From: Nocardia concava NBRC 100430
GTDB taxonomy: Bacteria > Actinomycetota > Actinomycetes > Mycobacteriales > Mycobacteriaceae
Direction of reading: 5' to 3'
Length of the DNA stretch: 64,000 nucleotides
NCBI RefSeq assembly: GCF_000308815.1
Contig: NZ_BAFX01000064.1
Coordinates: 62,001 to 126,000 of the forward strand
Position 1 is the stretch's first letter; each line of letters starts with the position of its first letter. The notes below the pieces were generated by a model, which worked only from the letters and a program-made list of their open reading frames with translations, did no database searches and was not told the DNA's origin. The position numbers and the translations under genes were made by a program. Shown piece after piece: positions 18,311-26,570 of this stretch.

Positions 18311-19150
18311 TTATTTGCGCAGGAACTCCAGGACGGCGTCGGTCTGTCCGAGGATGGCGTGGCCTACGCCGGGGAGCACGCGGGTGGTCGCGTTCGGGAT
18401 GAATTTCTCTGCGCGGCTCGCGGTTTCGGCGGACTTGAACATGGCGTCCTCGGCGCCGACGATGACCAGGACCGGTATCTTCAGGCCGCTCAGCTGTGCG
18501 TCGGTGAAGATCGGCAGTTTGCCGGTGCGCGGGTTGAAGTGGCTGAAGGTCAGCGTCACGTCGTCGAGGATCTCGCCGTGCTCGGCCAGGTTCAGGCCGG
18601 TGACGATGGCAGCCGAGCGGCGCAGGTCGTGGTTGCTGAACAGGTGGTCGACCAAGTTCTTGAAGATCCAGCCGAAGCGCTGCCTGCCGATGCCGCCGGG
18701 GCAGTAGAGGGCGAGCTTGGCGACGCGGTCGGGGCGGCGGATGGCGTAATCCAGTGCGGTCCAACCGCCCAGGGACATGCCGACGAACGCCGCCGAGGAG
18801 ATGTTCAGGCCCGCCAGGACGTCGTCCATCCACAGCGCGAGCGCATCGGAGTCGAGGGCGGGCCGGGACTCGGCGCTGCCGCCGGGCTCGCCGACCATGT
18901 CGACCGCGTAGACGCGGAAATCCCTTGCCCAGGAGGCGATATCGCCGCGCCAGGTGGAGGAGTTGGAGCCGGAGCCGTGCAGCAGGATGACCGGCGGGGC
19001 CTCCTGCGGGCCGGAGGCCAGGACGAAGGTGTCGCCCTCGCGGGTCGGGATGTGCAGCTGCTCGGCGGGAACCGGCCACTGCCGCAACGCTTCCCGATAG
19101 TGGTCCTGGATGGCGGCGCGGCCGGCCTCGGACTTGTAGATCGCGTTCAC
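18311..19150 (-). CDS. Alpha/beta hydrolase
   Basis: 279 residues of the alpha/beta hydrolase fold. Oxyanion region LLHGSGSNSSTW, nucleophile elbow GMSLGG (Ser), acid in VGAEDAM and catalytic His in GVGHAI form a complete triad. Substrate unknown; esterase, lactonase or C-C hydrolase are possible. The start overlaps the stop of the upstream HTH gene by 4 bp, so the pair is one translationally coupled operon. The palindromic repeat lies 4 bp beyond the stop. Confidence 0.82.
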   Translation of the reverse strand: MNAIYKSEAGRAAIQDHYREALRQWPVPAEQLHIPTREGDTFVLASGPQEAPPVILLHGSGSNSSTWRGDIASWARDFRVYAVDMVGEPGGSAESRPALDSDALALWMDDVLAGLNISSAAFVGMSLGGWTALDYAIRRPDRVAKLALYCPGGIGRQRFGWIFKNLVDHLFSNHDLRRSAAIVTGLNLAEHGEILDDVTLTFSHFNPRTGKLPIFTDAQLSGLKIPVLVIVGAEDAMFKSAETASRAEKFIPNATTRVLPGVGHAILGQTDAVLEFLRK

Positions 19151-19572
19151 GACGCGAGGACTCCTTCCATGTATTCCAGCAGCCGGGCGGTATCGCCCAG
19201 GCCGCCGACGAGAATCACCTTCAGGCGGGCGCGTTCGCGGTCGTAGAAGGTTTGCACGCGCAGTGGCTGCTCGTTCGCGAACCGATTGCCCGCCGTGCCG
19301 GTCAGCAGGGTGCTGACGCGGTCGGCCGTGCTCTGATCGACGCCGTCCACCTCGACGATGCTCGACACCTCCGAATACCGTTGCCGGGCAATCGATCCGG
19401 CTTCGGGTGCGGGCAGGCCGGTGAACGCCTCCAGGTCGGCCCGGTTGATGCGGTACTGCTTGCCGATGCGGGTGGCGGGCAGCTTCCCGTCGCGGACGTA
19501 GCCGCGGACGGTACGCACGTGCAGGCCGAGGCGTTCCGCGACTTCTTCAACGGAGTAGAGACGATCGGTCAC
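19147..19572 (-). CDS. Excisionase/MerR-like helix-turn-helix regulator
   Basis: 141 residues. The N-terminal winged HTH is of the excisionase (HTH_17) type: LYSVEEVAERLGLHVRTVRGYVRDGKLPATRIGKQYRINRADLEAFTG. The C-terminal 80 residues (VDQSTADRVSTLLTGTAGNR ... LKVILVGGLGD) have no domain I recognise and may sense a ligand. GTG 19572 lies exactly 7 nt after TAGGGT, suggesting a leaderless transcript; a TTG at 19608 is a weaker alternative. A dyad covers its promoter, so it probably represses itself and the coupled hydrolase gene. Confidence 0.8.
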   Translation of the reverse strand: MTDRLYSVEEVAERLGLHVRTVRGYVRDGKLPATRIGKQYRINRADLEAFTGLPAPEAGSIARQRYSEVSSIVEVDGVDQSTADRVSTLLTGTAGNRFANEQPLRVQTFYDRERARLKVILVGGLGDTARLLEYMEGVLAS

Positions 19573-19579
19573 GAGAACT

Positions 19580-19623
19580 ACCCTAACTTTCCCTATCTGT
19601 GGGTGCAATAGGGAAGTTTAGGG
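19580..19623 (-). promoter_or_regulatory. Promoter and operator-like dyad of the HTH-hydrolase operon
   Basis: Minus-strand promoter TTGCAC (19603-19608), 17 nt, TAGGGT (19580-19585). Inverted half-sites CCCTAACTTTCCCTAT (19581-19596) and ATAGGGAAGTTTAGGG (19608-19623) match at 14 of 16 positions around 11 nt. One half covers the -10 and the other abuts the -35, a layout typical of autorepression. Confidence 0.65.
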
Positions 19624-19708
19624 AAGGTTGTGATGGTACTTACGCTGAGCACTCAGAACAACTACAGTCGGTAGTAGACATTCGGTCGCAGTGTTGGGAG
19701 GCAGCGAC

Positions 19709-20173
19709 ATGGGAATGACAGCGGTAGCCGAGCATCCGATCTCGTCGGCTCGATGGAGCTTTCTGCAGTGGGCGGTCCTCGTAGTCGGGGCCGTGCACAT
19801 CGTCTGGGCGATCGCGGGCTGGATCGCCGAACCCAGCTTCGCCATGGGCGAACACGCCCCGGCCACACCGGTATTGGGCATGGACTACAACGGCTGGCAC
19901 GGGCTCGCGGGCCTGCTGCTCTTCGCGCCCGCGCTGATCGCCGCGCTGCGCAAGCGCTGGGCCGCCTGGTACTGCGTGATCGCCGCTGTCGGAGGCGGAT
20001 TCGTGATCGGCATCTGGGCGCTGTTCGCGCACAGCGTGCTCATGTTCAGCTTCCCGAATCACCGCGGCGACGCCATCGAGCACATCGTGACCGGTGTGAC
20101 GCTGCTGGTCCTGGTCGGGATTCAGGCCGTTCGCGACGGCTCCCTGCGGGCCGTGTTCGCCGCGCGAGCCTGA
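19709..20173 (+). CDS. Small integral membrane protein, unknown function
   Basis: 154 residues with four hydrophobic segments (about 15-40, 60-80, 85-108, 125-145) and short loops; the loop EPSFAMGEHAPATPVLGMDYNGWHG lies between the first two. I recognise no characterised family. ATG 19709 has GGGAGG 8 nt upstream, which decides the start. It diverges from the HTH gene; its 3' end overlaps the convergent LysR gene by 52 bp. Confidence 0.72.
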   Translation: MGMTAVAEHPISSARWSFLQWAVLVVGAVHIVWAIAGWIAEPSFAMGEHAPATPVLGMDYNGWHGLAGLLLFAPALIAALRKRWAAWYCVIAAVGGGFVIGIWALFAHSVLMFSFPNHRGDAIEHIVTGVTLLVLVGIQAVRDGSLRAVFAARA

Positions 20174-21078
20174 TTCGGGGCCGGATTCTTCCGGCGCGCC
20201 AAAGCGATACGCAGCTGGCCGAGCAGAACCTTCGCGGCCGGGCTCAGCGGACGCTCGGTGTTCCAAGCCAGCACGAGCCGGCCGCGCATCTCCGGATCGA
20301 TCTCCAGGGTGCGCACGCCGAGCTCGGCCGCCTCGTCCGCCGTGATCCGGGGGATGATGGCCACGCCGAGTTCATGCGACGCCAAGCGGATGAGCAGCGG
20401 GGGAGCGGCCGCCTCGAAGGCGACGTCCGGGATGAGACCCGCGTCGGCGCAGGCGTTTTCGAGCAGGCCGCGCAGACCGGTGCCGCGTGGCAGGCAGATG
20501 AGCGGGTGAGAGCACAACTCCTCGAGGGTGATTCGCTCGCCGAAGCCCTCGGCGCCGACCGCCACCGCCGCGACAATGGCGCTGTCGTACACGGTTTCGG
20601 TGCCGATGCCCGGATCGAGATCGGTGGAAATGCTGAGCACGCCGATGTCCAGATCGCCCCGGCGCACGGCCGCGTGCATGGCCTCGGAGGTGTCCTCGGT
20701 CAGTGAGATGCCGATCTGCGGATGATCGCGGTGGAAATCGGCCAGGATCTGCGCGATATCGACCTCCTCGAGCGCAGCACCGGCGATCAGCCCGACCCGC
20801 ACGTGCCCGCGCAGCAGCCCGGTGAATTCGTCCACGGTGTGGGTGATCCGCTCCACCTGTTCCAGCGCCGCCCGGGCCATCGGCAGCACCGCCTCGCCCA
20901 CCGGGGTAAGGGTGACCGAGCGGCTGGTGCGATCCAGAAGCGGCTGTCCCAGTTCACGTTCCAGCTGCCGGATCTGCGCACTCAACCCCGGCTGCGCCAG
21001 GTGCAGGCGCGCGGCCGCGCGGGTGAAGTTGGCCTCCTCGGCGACCGTGACGAAGTACCGCAGCTGACGCAGTTCCAT
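20122..21078 (-). CDS. LysR-family transcriptional regulator
   Basis: 318 residues: N-terminal winged HTH (MELRQLRYFVTVAEEANFTRAAARLHLAQPGLSAQIRQLERELG) and a C-terminal co-inducer domain with the usual two lobes. It diverges from an FAD-dependent oxidoreductase with 71 bp between start codons, the standard arrangement for a LysR protein that regulates the neighbour and itself. TAGAAT lies 8 nt before the ATG on its strand, so its mRNA has almost no leader. Confidence 0.9.
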   Translation of the reverse strand: MELRQLRYFVTVAEEANFTRAAARLHLAQPGLSAQIRQLERELGQPLLDRTSRSVTLTPVGEAVLPMARAALEQVERITHTVDEFTGLLRGHVRVGLIAGAALEEVDIAQILADFHRDHPQIGISLTEDTSEAMHAAVRRGDLDIGVLSISTDLDPGIGTETVYDSAIVAAVAVGAEGFGERITLEELCSHPLICLPRGTGLRGLLENACADAGLIPDVAFEAAAPPLLIRLASHELGVAIIPRITADEAAELGVRTLEIDPEMRGRLVLAWNTERPLSPAAKVLLGQLRIALARRKNPAPNQARAANTARREPSRTA

Positions 21079-21149
21079 AACTGATGATTCTAGCTACAAG
21101 AAAAACTATCTGTTGGAGTTCTCGATTGGATCCGAGCAGAGTTGGGGAC

Positions 21150-22511
21150 ATGACGAAGACAGCGATCAACGAACTCCCCACCACCACCGGCCCCGTCTTC
21201 CAGCCGGGTGACACCGGCTACGACGCCGAGATCGCCGGATTCCAGACCGCCTACACCCACCGGCCCGCCGTGGTCGTCGGCGCGGCCCATGCCGAGGATG
21301 TCCGCGCCGCCGTGGAATACGCGGCGCGGCACGGACTTCCGATCGCCGTGCAGGCCACCGGGCACGGGCTGTCGGTCGCCACCGACGGCGGCGTGCTCAT
21401 CACCACCCGCCGGCTGACCGACATCCGCGTCGACGCCGACCAGCGCACCGCCCGCATCGGCGCGGGCGTACAGGCCGGAGCCCTGATCGAGGCGGCCGCC
21501 GCACACGGCCTCGCACCGCTGAACGGCTCCTCGCTCTCGGTCGGCGTGGTCGGCTACATCCTGGGCGGCGGCATGGGCATCCTGGCCCGCGAATACGGTT
21601 ATGCCGCAGAGTATGTGAAGGCCATCGAGATGGTCACCGCGGACGGCCGCCTGCGCCGCCTGGTGCCGGGCGACGAACTGTTCGGCGCGGTGCTGGGCAC
21701 CGGCGGCAACTTCGGTGTCGTCACCGCGCTGGAACTCGAATTGCTGCCGATCACACACGTTTACGGCGGCCAGCTGCAGTTCGACACCCCGCTGGTGGCT
21801 CCGGCGCTGGAGGCGTGGCGGCTGTGGACCCAGGATGTGCCCGAGCAGATGACCTCGGCCATCACCATGCTGACCATCCCCAACATCCCGCAGGTCCCGG
21901 AACACCTGCGCGGCAAGTACACCGCGACCATCAATATCGCCTTCACCGGCACCGAGGAGGAGGGTGAGCGGCTCGTCGCGCCGCTGCGTGCCGTCGGCGC
22001 CCGGATGGCCGACGACCTGCGGGTCATGCCGTACACCGAGAGCCACGCCATCTACCGCGATCCCGACAGCCCGCACCCGTACACCGCCACCAACGCCCTG
22101 CTGGCGGAACTGCCCGCCGACGCCACCGACGCCTTCCTGGAGGCGACCGGACCGGAGTCGCCGCTGCCGGTCGTCGCCGGATTCCGCCACCTCGGCGGTG
22201 CGCTGGGCCGCCGCGGACCGAACGGGATCGCCATGGATCACCGCGACGCCGAGTACGTGGCCCGCGTGATCGCCATGCCCGGCCCGGACGCGGAAGCCAT
22301 CCGCGACGGCCTGGCGAGCATCCGAAAGACCCTGCAGCCGTGGGAGATCGGGCACAACCTGAACTTCCTCTACGGCGGAGGCGATCAGGCCGACGAGGAG
22401 CAGACCAAGGGTGGATACAGCCCGGAGACCTATGAGCGGCTGGCTTCGCTGAAGGCGAAGTACGACCCGGCCAACCTGTTCCGCAACAACCGCAATATCC
22501 GACCCAACTAG
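21150..22511 (+). CDS. FAD-binding oxidoreductase (PCMH/BBE type)
   Basis: 453 residues. The N-terminal FAD_binding_4 domain has VVVGAAHAEDVRAAVEYAARHGLPIAVQATGHG, where the His of ATGHG is in the place used for covalent FAD attachment, and GGGMGILAREYG. The C-terminal BBE motif (YGGGDQADEEQTKGGYSPETYERLASLKAKYDPANLFR) closes the fold. Relatives oxidise sugars, alkaloids or polyketide intermediates. ATG 21150 begins the family's homologous region; there is no clear ribosome binding site. Probably controlled by the divergent LysR gene. Confidence 0.85.
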   Translation: MTKTAINELPTTTGPVFQPGDTGYDAEIAGFQTAYTHRPAVVVGAAHAEDVRAAVEYAARHGLPIAVQATGHGLSVATDGGVLITTRRLTDIRVDADQRTARIGAGVQAGALIEAAAAHGLAPLNGSSLSVGVVGYILGGGMGILAREYGYAAEYVKAIEMVTADGRLRRLVPGDELFGAVLGTGGNFGVVTALELELLPITHVYGGQLQFDTPLVAPALEAWRLWTQDVPEQMTSAITMLTIPNIPQVPEHLRGKYTATINIAFTGTEEEGERLVAPLRAVGARMADDLRVMPYTESHAIYRDPDSPHPYTATNALLAELPADATDAFLEATGPESPLPVVAGFRHLGGALGRRGPNGIAMDHRDAEYVARVIAMPGPDAEAIRDGLASIRKTLQPWEIGHNLNFLYGGGDQADEEQTKGGYSPETYERLASLKAKYDPANLFRNNRNIRPN

Positions 22512-22578
22512 AAATCCCTGTTCAACCGGAACGGTTCGCGCTATCGTCGTGATATCACTTCGATACTAGGAGAGTGTC

Positions 22579-23460
22579 ATGGAGTTGCGCCGAGCCTTCC
22601 GGTTGAACGGCTTCCTCATGCTGGGGGTGCTGGTGGTACTCGCGATCGCGATCGCGGTCGAGTCCCACGGTTTGAGCAGTAGGTCAGCCGATACCAAGGG
22701 TTCGTCGACTGCCTTGGGCATCCTGCTGGCCATCACGATCCTCGCCACGGTGCTGGTGCTGACCGGCTTCATCACCGTGAATCCCAACCAGGCCAAGGTG
22801 ATCCAGTTCTTCGGCCGCTACATCGGCTCGGTCAGCGAATCCGGGTTCCACTGGGTCACCCCGCTGTCCAGCCGCCGCGGCATCTCACTGCGGGTCCGCA
22901 ATTTCGAGACCCAGAAGCTGAAGGTCAACGACTCCGACGGCAACCCGGTCGAGATCGCGTCGGTCGTCGTGTACCAGGTGGTCGACAGCTACAAGGCCGC
23001 CTTCGCCGTCGACGACTACGAGGACTTCGTGACCACCCAGTCCGAGACCGCGGTCCGGCACCTGGCCACCACGCACCCCTACCAGTCCGATGACGAGGGC
23101 ACCCCGAGCCTGCGCGATGGTTCGGAGGTCGCCGGCGAGCTCACCACCGAACTGCGCGAGCGCACCCTGCTGGCCGGCATCGAGATCATCGAGGCCCGCA
23201 TCACCCATCTCGCCTACGCCCCCGAGATCGCCCAGGCCATGCTGGTCCGTCAGCAGGCCGCCCAGGTGGTCGCGGCCCGCAGCCGCATTGTGGAGGGTGC
23301 GGTCGGTATGGTCGGCATGGCCCTGGATCGACTCTCCGAGCAGGGCGTGGTCGAACTCGATGAGGAGCGCAAGGCGGCAATGGTCTCCAACCTGCTGGTG
23401 GTCCTGTGCGGCGACCGCTCCGCCGCCCCCGTCGTCAACGCCGGCTCCCTCTACGCCTAA
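22579..23460 (+). CDS. SPFH (band 7) domain membrane protein
   Basis: 293 residues: two hydrophobic segments (about 10-28 and 48-70) anchor the protein, then an SPFH domain ([29 protein letters not shown] ... [28 protein letters not shown]) and a helical oligomerisation part. SPFH proteins assemble large rings or membrane microdomains. AGGAG 6 nt before the ATG. Its TAA overlaps the next gene's ATG by one base, so the two are co-translated. Confidence 0.87.
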   Translation: MELRRAFRLNGFLMLGVLVVLAIAIAVESHGLSSRSADTKGSSTALGILLAITILATVLVLTGFITVNPNQAKVIQFFGRYIGSVSESGFHWVTPLSSRRGISLRVRNFETQKLKVNDSDGNPVEIASVVVYQVVDSYKAAFAVDDYEDFVTTQSETAVRHLATTHPYQSDDEGTPSLRDGSEVAGELTTELRERTLLAGIEIIEARITHLAYAPEIAQAMLVRQQAAQVVAARSRIVEGAVGMVGMALDRLSEQGVVELDEERKAAMVSNLLVVLCGDRSAAPVVNAGSLYA

Positions 23461-23618
23461 TGGTCAAGCGCGAGCCGAAAAAGGTGCTGCTCCGGCTCGA
23501 CCCGGCGGTCCACGACGCCATCGCCAAATGGGCCGCCGACGACCTCCGCAGCATCAACGCCCAGATCGAATACGCGCTCAGAATGGCCCTGAAATCCGTG
23601 GGCCGCGAACCGAAATAG
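23460..23618 (+). CDS. Small ribbon-helix-helix (Arc-like) DNA-binding protein
   Basis: 52 residues. KKVLLRLDPAVHDAIAKWAADDLRSINAQIEYALRMAL fits the ribbon-helix-helix fold: a short beta strand with alternating residues, then two helices. Such proteins are repressors or antitoxins. Coupled to the SPFH gene (TAATG overlap) and followed by a terminator, so it serves that operon, perhaps as autoregulator. The frame is open upstream inside the SPFH gene but the ATG at the overlap is the natural start. Confidence 0.75.
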   Translation: MVKREPKKVLLRLDPAVHDAIAKWAADDLRSINAQIEYALRMALKSVGREPK

Positions 23619-23631
23619 CCGATCCAACCCC

Positions 23632-23661
23632 GCTGCCCCAGCCGAAACCGGCTGGGGCAGC
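23632..23661 (+). terminator. Terminator after the SPFH operon
   Basis: GCTGCCCCAGCCG pairs with 23649-23661 over 13 bp with a 4-nt loop, 13 bp past the stop. Confidence 0.7.
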
Positions 23662-23781
23662 CGCCATTTCGTGGCCGCACGAAAGGCGAAGAGCCCGTGA
23701 GACGACCGTCCGGACGCGTCACGAGCTCTCATACTCGGCCCCACCGGGACCTCGCGCCTACATTCTACGGATAGCGCGAGT

Positions 23782-25353
23782 TCACGACACCAGTTCCGCG
23801 CTGTCGATCTGGAATCCGCCACTTACCGGTACCAATTGCGCCCGGCGCAATTCGGTGGCGGTGCGGCCGTCCCGGTAGCGCAGGTTCAGGCGGTAGGTCA
23901 CAGTTTGCCGGGCCGCGTCCGACGAGACGTCCCACACCGTGGCCGAATCGACTGTGCCCCAGAAGTTCCGGTAGGCGTCGTAGCCGCCGATGAAGTTCTG
24001 ATAACGCGGCGTCAGGCGGGCCCATGCCGCCGAGGTGTCGCCGGGCAGTAGTGCGTAGTGCGCGCGGACGAAGTCGGCCAGGGCGTCGGCCTGCGCGGGC
24101 GCCGACGTCGCCGGGACGGTGGTCGCGGGTGCGGACGTCGCGGGGGGAGGAGGTGCAGATGTCGACGTCGCGGGGTTGGGTGCGGCTGTGGCGGGAGCGG
24201 GGTGCCCGGACGCGGCGGCGGTGGTGGTCGCATTCGGGCGCGGTGAGCTCGCCGAATTGTTGTCGTCTGTGCGTAGCTGGCTGATCACCAGCGGTACGGC
24301 GACGACCACCGCCACCGCGACCGCCGCGGCCCACATCAGCGCGCGCAGCGAGCGTTTCGCCGGGTCGTTGGCATGCGGGAGGACCCTTGCCCCCGATGCG
24401 ACGGTTTCGTCGCGATCGGTGATTCTCGGCGTGTGGGGCGAACTCTGCTGTGCTCCGGCATTTTTCGGGATCGCATCGGACTTCGGTGGCCCGCCTGCGC
24501 TCGCTGCCCCGCCGCCCCACGGAATCGTCGGCGGTTCGCTGCCGGTCAGCGCCGCCCGCGCGGCCGCGGCCAGTGCCCCGGCCGTGGGGTAGCGCTCCCG
24601 CGGATTCTTGGCCATGCCGTCGGCGATGACCCGGTCGAAAGCCGCCGGTACCAGGCCGCTCTCGACCGAGGGCCGGGGCGGCGGGGACGAGAGGTGGGCC
24701 GCGATCTGCCGCTCGACGCTGGTGCCGGGGAACGGTTTCGAACCGGTCAGGCATTCGTAGAGCACGCAGGCCAGCGAGTACACGTCTGCCCGGGCGTCGT
24801 ACTCGTTCTCCTCCAAGCGTTCCGGGGCCATGTAGGCGAAGGTGCCGACGGCCGCGCCGTCGGTGGTGAGCCCGGTGTCGTCGCCGCCGCGCGCGATGCC
24901 GAAGTCGATCAGATACGCGAAATCCTCCGCGGTGGTGAGGATGTTGGACGGCTTCACATCGCGGTGCACCAGCCCGGCGCGATGCGCCGCGTCGAGCGCC
25001 GCCGCGATCTGGCTGATCACCGACACCGCCGCGTCGGGGGCCAGCGAACCGTCCAGGCCCAGCCTGGTGCCCAGATCGATGCCCTCGACCATGCGCATGT
25101 CCAGGAACAGCCGCCCGTCGATCTCCCCGAAATCATGGATCGGAATAACGTGCGGCTCGTTCAGCCGCGCCGTGGCCAGCGCCTCGCGCCGGAACCGCTC
25201 CCGATACGTCGGATCATGCGCGAGTCCCGGCGGCAGCACCTTGAGCGCCACGATCCGGTTGGTCCCGGTGTCGAAGGCGCGGAACACCTGCCCCATCCCA
25301 CCCGCGCCGAGCACATCGAGCAGCCGATACCGCCCGAACGGCCTCTCCTCCAC
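23782..25353 (-). CDS. Membrane Ser/Thr protein kinase (PknB-like architecture)
   Basis: 523 residues. Cytoplasmic Hanks kinase domain about 8-275: Gly loop LGAGGMGQV, Lys38, HRDVKPSN with Asp132, DFG with Asp150, and APE-type motif YMAPERL. A juxtamembrane linker leads to one transmembrane helix (about 338-360), then a Pro/Ala/Thr-rich extracellular stalk (361-420) and a sensor-like domain (421-523; [32 protein letters not shown]) seen in other actinobacterial kinases. No PASTA repeats. GTG start; it sits alone between other units, so the targets are unknown. Confidence 0.92.
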   Translation of the reverse strand: MEERPFGRYRLLDVLGAGGMGQVFRAFDTGTNRIVALKVLPPGLAHDPTYRERFRREALATARLNEPHVIPIHDFGEIDGRLFLDMRMVEGIDLGTRLGLDGSLAPDAAVSVISQIAAALDAAHRAGLVHRDVKPSNILTTAEDFAYLIDFGIARGGDDTGLTTDGAAVGTFAYMAPERLEENEYDARADVYSLACVLYECLTGSKPFPGTSVERQIAAHLSSPPPRPSVESGLVPAAFDRVIADGMAKNPRERYPTAGALAAAARAALTGSEPPTIPWGGGAASAGGPPKSDAIPKNAGAQQSSPHTPRITDRDETVASGARVLPHANDPAKRSLRALMWAAAVAVAVVVAVPLVISQLRTDDNNSASSPRPNATTTAAASGHPAPATAAPNPATSTSAPPPPATSAPATTVPATSAPAQADALADFVRAHYALLPGDTSAAWARLTPRYQNFIGGYDAYRNFWGTVDSATVWDVSSDAARQTVTYRLNLRYRDGRTATELRRAQLVPVSGGFQIDSAELVS

Positions 25354-25393
25354 ACCTCACCCCCTGATCCCCAACGAGGGTACGGCGACGGGA

Positions 25394-26266
25394 TCAGGCG
25401 CGCTTCTCGGTGACGAAAATGGCTGTGCCGGGGAAGATCTCGCCGCGCAGCGGGCTCCACTGGCCCCATTCGCGGTCGAGCCATTCGGGCCAGTCGGGTT
25501 CGATGAGGTCGACCAGGGTCAGACCGGCGGCGACGATCTCGCGGACGCGGTCGCCGATGGTGCGGTGGTGTTCGACGTAGGTGGGCTCGCCCTCGGAGTC
25601 CATTTCCACATAAGGGGTGCGGTCGAAGTAGGGGATGGTGGCGCGCAGACCCTCGGGGCCCGGATCGTCGGGGAAGATCCATCGCATCGGGTGATTGACC
25701 GAGAACACCCAGCGGCCGCCCGGCTTGAGGACGCGGCGAACTTCGCGCATCACCTGACCCGAGTCGGCGACGAAGGGGACCGCGCCGAAGGCGGAGCAGG
25801 CCAGATCGAAGGACTCGTCGGCGAAGGGCAACTCTTCGGCACCGGCCTGAACAAGAGGAACGGTGGGTCCGCCCGCGGCCATGGCGGCCAGGCCGCGATC
25901 CAGCATCGAGCGGGAGATGTCGAGCCCGACCGGGTGCGCGCCGTGCGAGGCCAGCCACCGCGAGCAGGGCGCCGAACCGCAGCCGATCTCGAGGATCCGC
26001 TTTCCTTCTATATCCCCGAGCAGATGCCAGTCACCTTCGTGCAACCCCTCCGGGCACCACACGAATTCGCCGGCGGGGGAGTCCACGCCCAGAAAATCGG
26101 CGTGCGTCTCGTGATAGGCCGCCGCGTCGGCGTCCCACCACTTGCGGCTGGCCCGCTCGCTGGAGCGCGAATCGACCTTGGCGCGAGTCACTCCCACTGT
26201 GCCGAGCAGGGCGTTGGCCTCGGCGTGCCGGGTATCGTCGGGGGTGGTTGAGTGATCTTCGGACAT
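25394..26266 (-). CDS. Class I SAM-dependent methyltransferase
   Basis: 290 residues with a Rossmann methyltransferase core: motif I ILEIGCGSAPCSRWLA (about residue 90), acidic loop LDISRSM, AEELPFADESFDLACSAFGAVPF and post-motif VLKPGGRWVFSVNHP. The N-terminal WWDADAAAYHETHADFLGVDSPAGEFVWCPEGLHE is typical of an actinobacterial family found next to rpsA. The substrate is unknown. TAGGGT lies 6 nt before the ATG, so the mRNA is probably leaderless. It diverges from rpsA. Confidence 0.87.
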   Translation of the reverse strand: MSEDHSTTPDDTRHAEANALLGTVGVTRAKVDSRSSERASRKWWDADAAAYHETHADFLGVDSPAGEFVWCPEGLHEGDWHLLGDIEGKRILEIGCGSAPCSRWLASHGAHPVGLDISRSMLDRGLAAMAAGGPTVPLVQAGAEELPFADESFDLACSAFGAVPFVADSGQVMREVRRVLKPGGRWVFSVNHPMRWIFPDDPGPEGLRATIPYFDRTPYVEMDSEGEPTYVEHHRTIGDRVREIVAAGLTLVDLIEPDWPEWLDREWGQWSPLRGEIFPGTAIFVTEKRA

Positions 26267-26272
26267 GGGCTC

Positions 26273-26278
26273 ACCCTA
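26273..26278 (-). promoter_or_regulatory. -10 element of the leaderless methyltransferase transcript
   Basis: TAGGGT on the minus strand, 6 nt before the ATG at 26266, with no ribosome binding site between. Confidence 0.5.
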
Positions 26279-26303
26279 TCGAGGTTTGCGAGGGACCCCA
26301 TGT

Positions 26304-26333
26304 TTGCTTGGTACAACACCCGTCGCGTACGCT
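26304..26333 (+). promoter_or_regulatory. Candidate rpsA promoter with long leader
   Basis: TTGCTT (26304-26309), 18 nt, TACGCT (26328-26333). A leader of about 230 nt follows and contains a hairpin CTGTGCC/GGCACAG (26448-26476), so S1 synthesis may be controlled at the mRNA level. Confidence 0.45.
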
Positions 26334-26570
26334 GTTTTCCGCGAGTGTCTTCTGTACCCGGTTTCCTCGAGACCGAGTAGAGCAGACAATCGTGCTGTGA
26401 GTCCGCATGCTTTTCAGGGCAGCGTTGTGCAGCGTCGCAGCGATGTGCTGTGCCGCATGTTTGCCTTCGGGCACAGCCGCCAACGTTAGTTCCAACGCCT
26501 GCTGTTCGCAGCAATACCGAAAGTCCACATGTCCACTACCGACCACAATCCGTCCGGAGCCTCCCAACAC

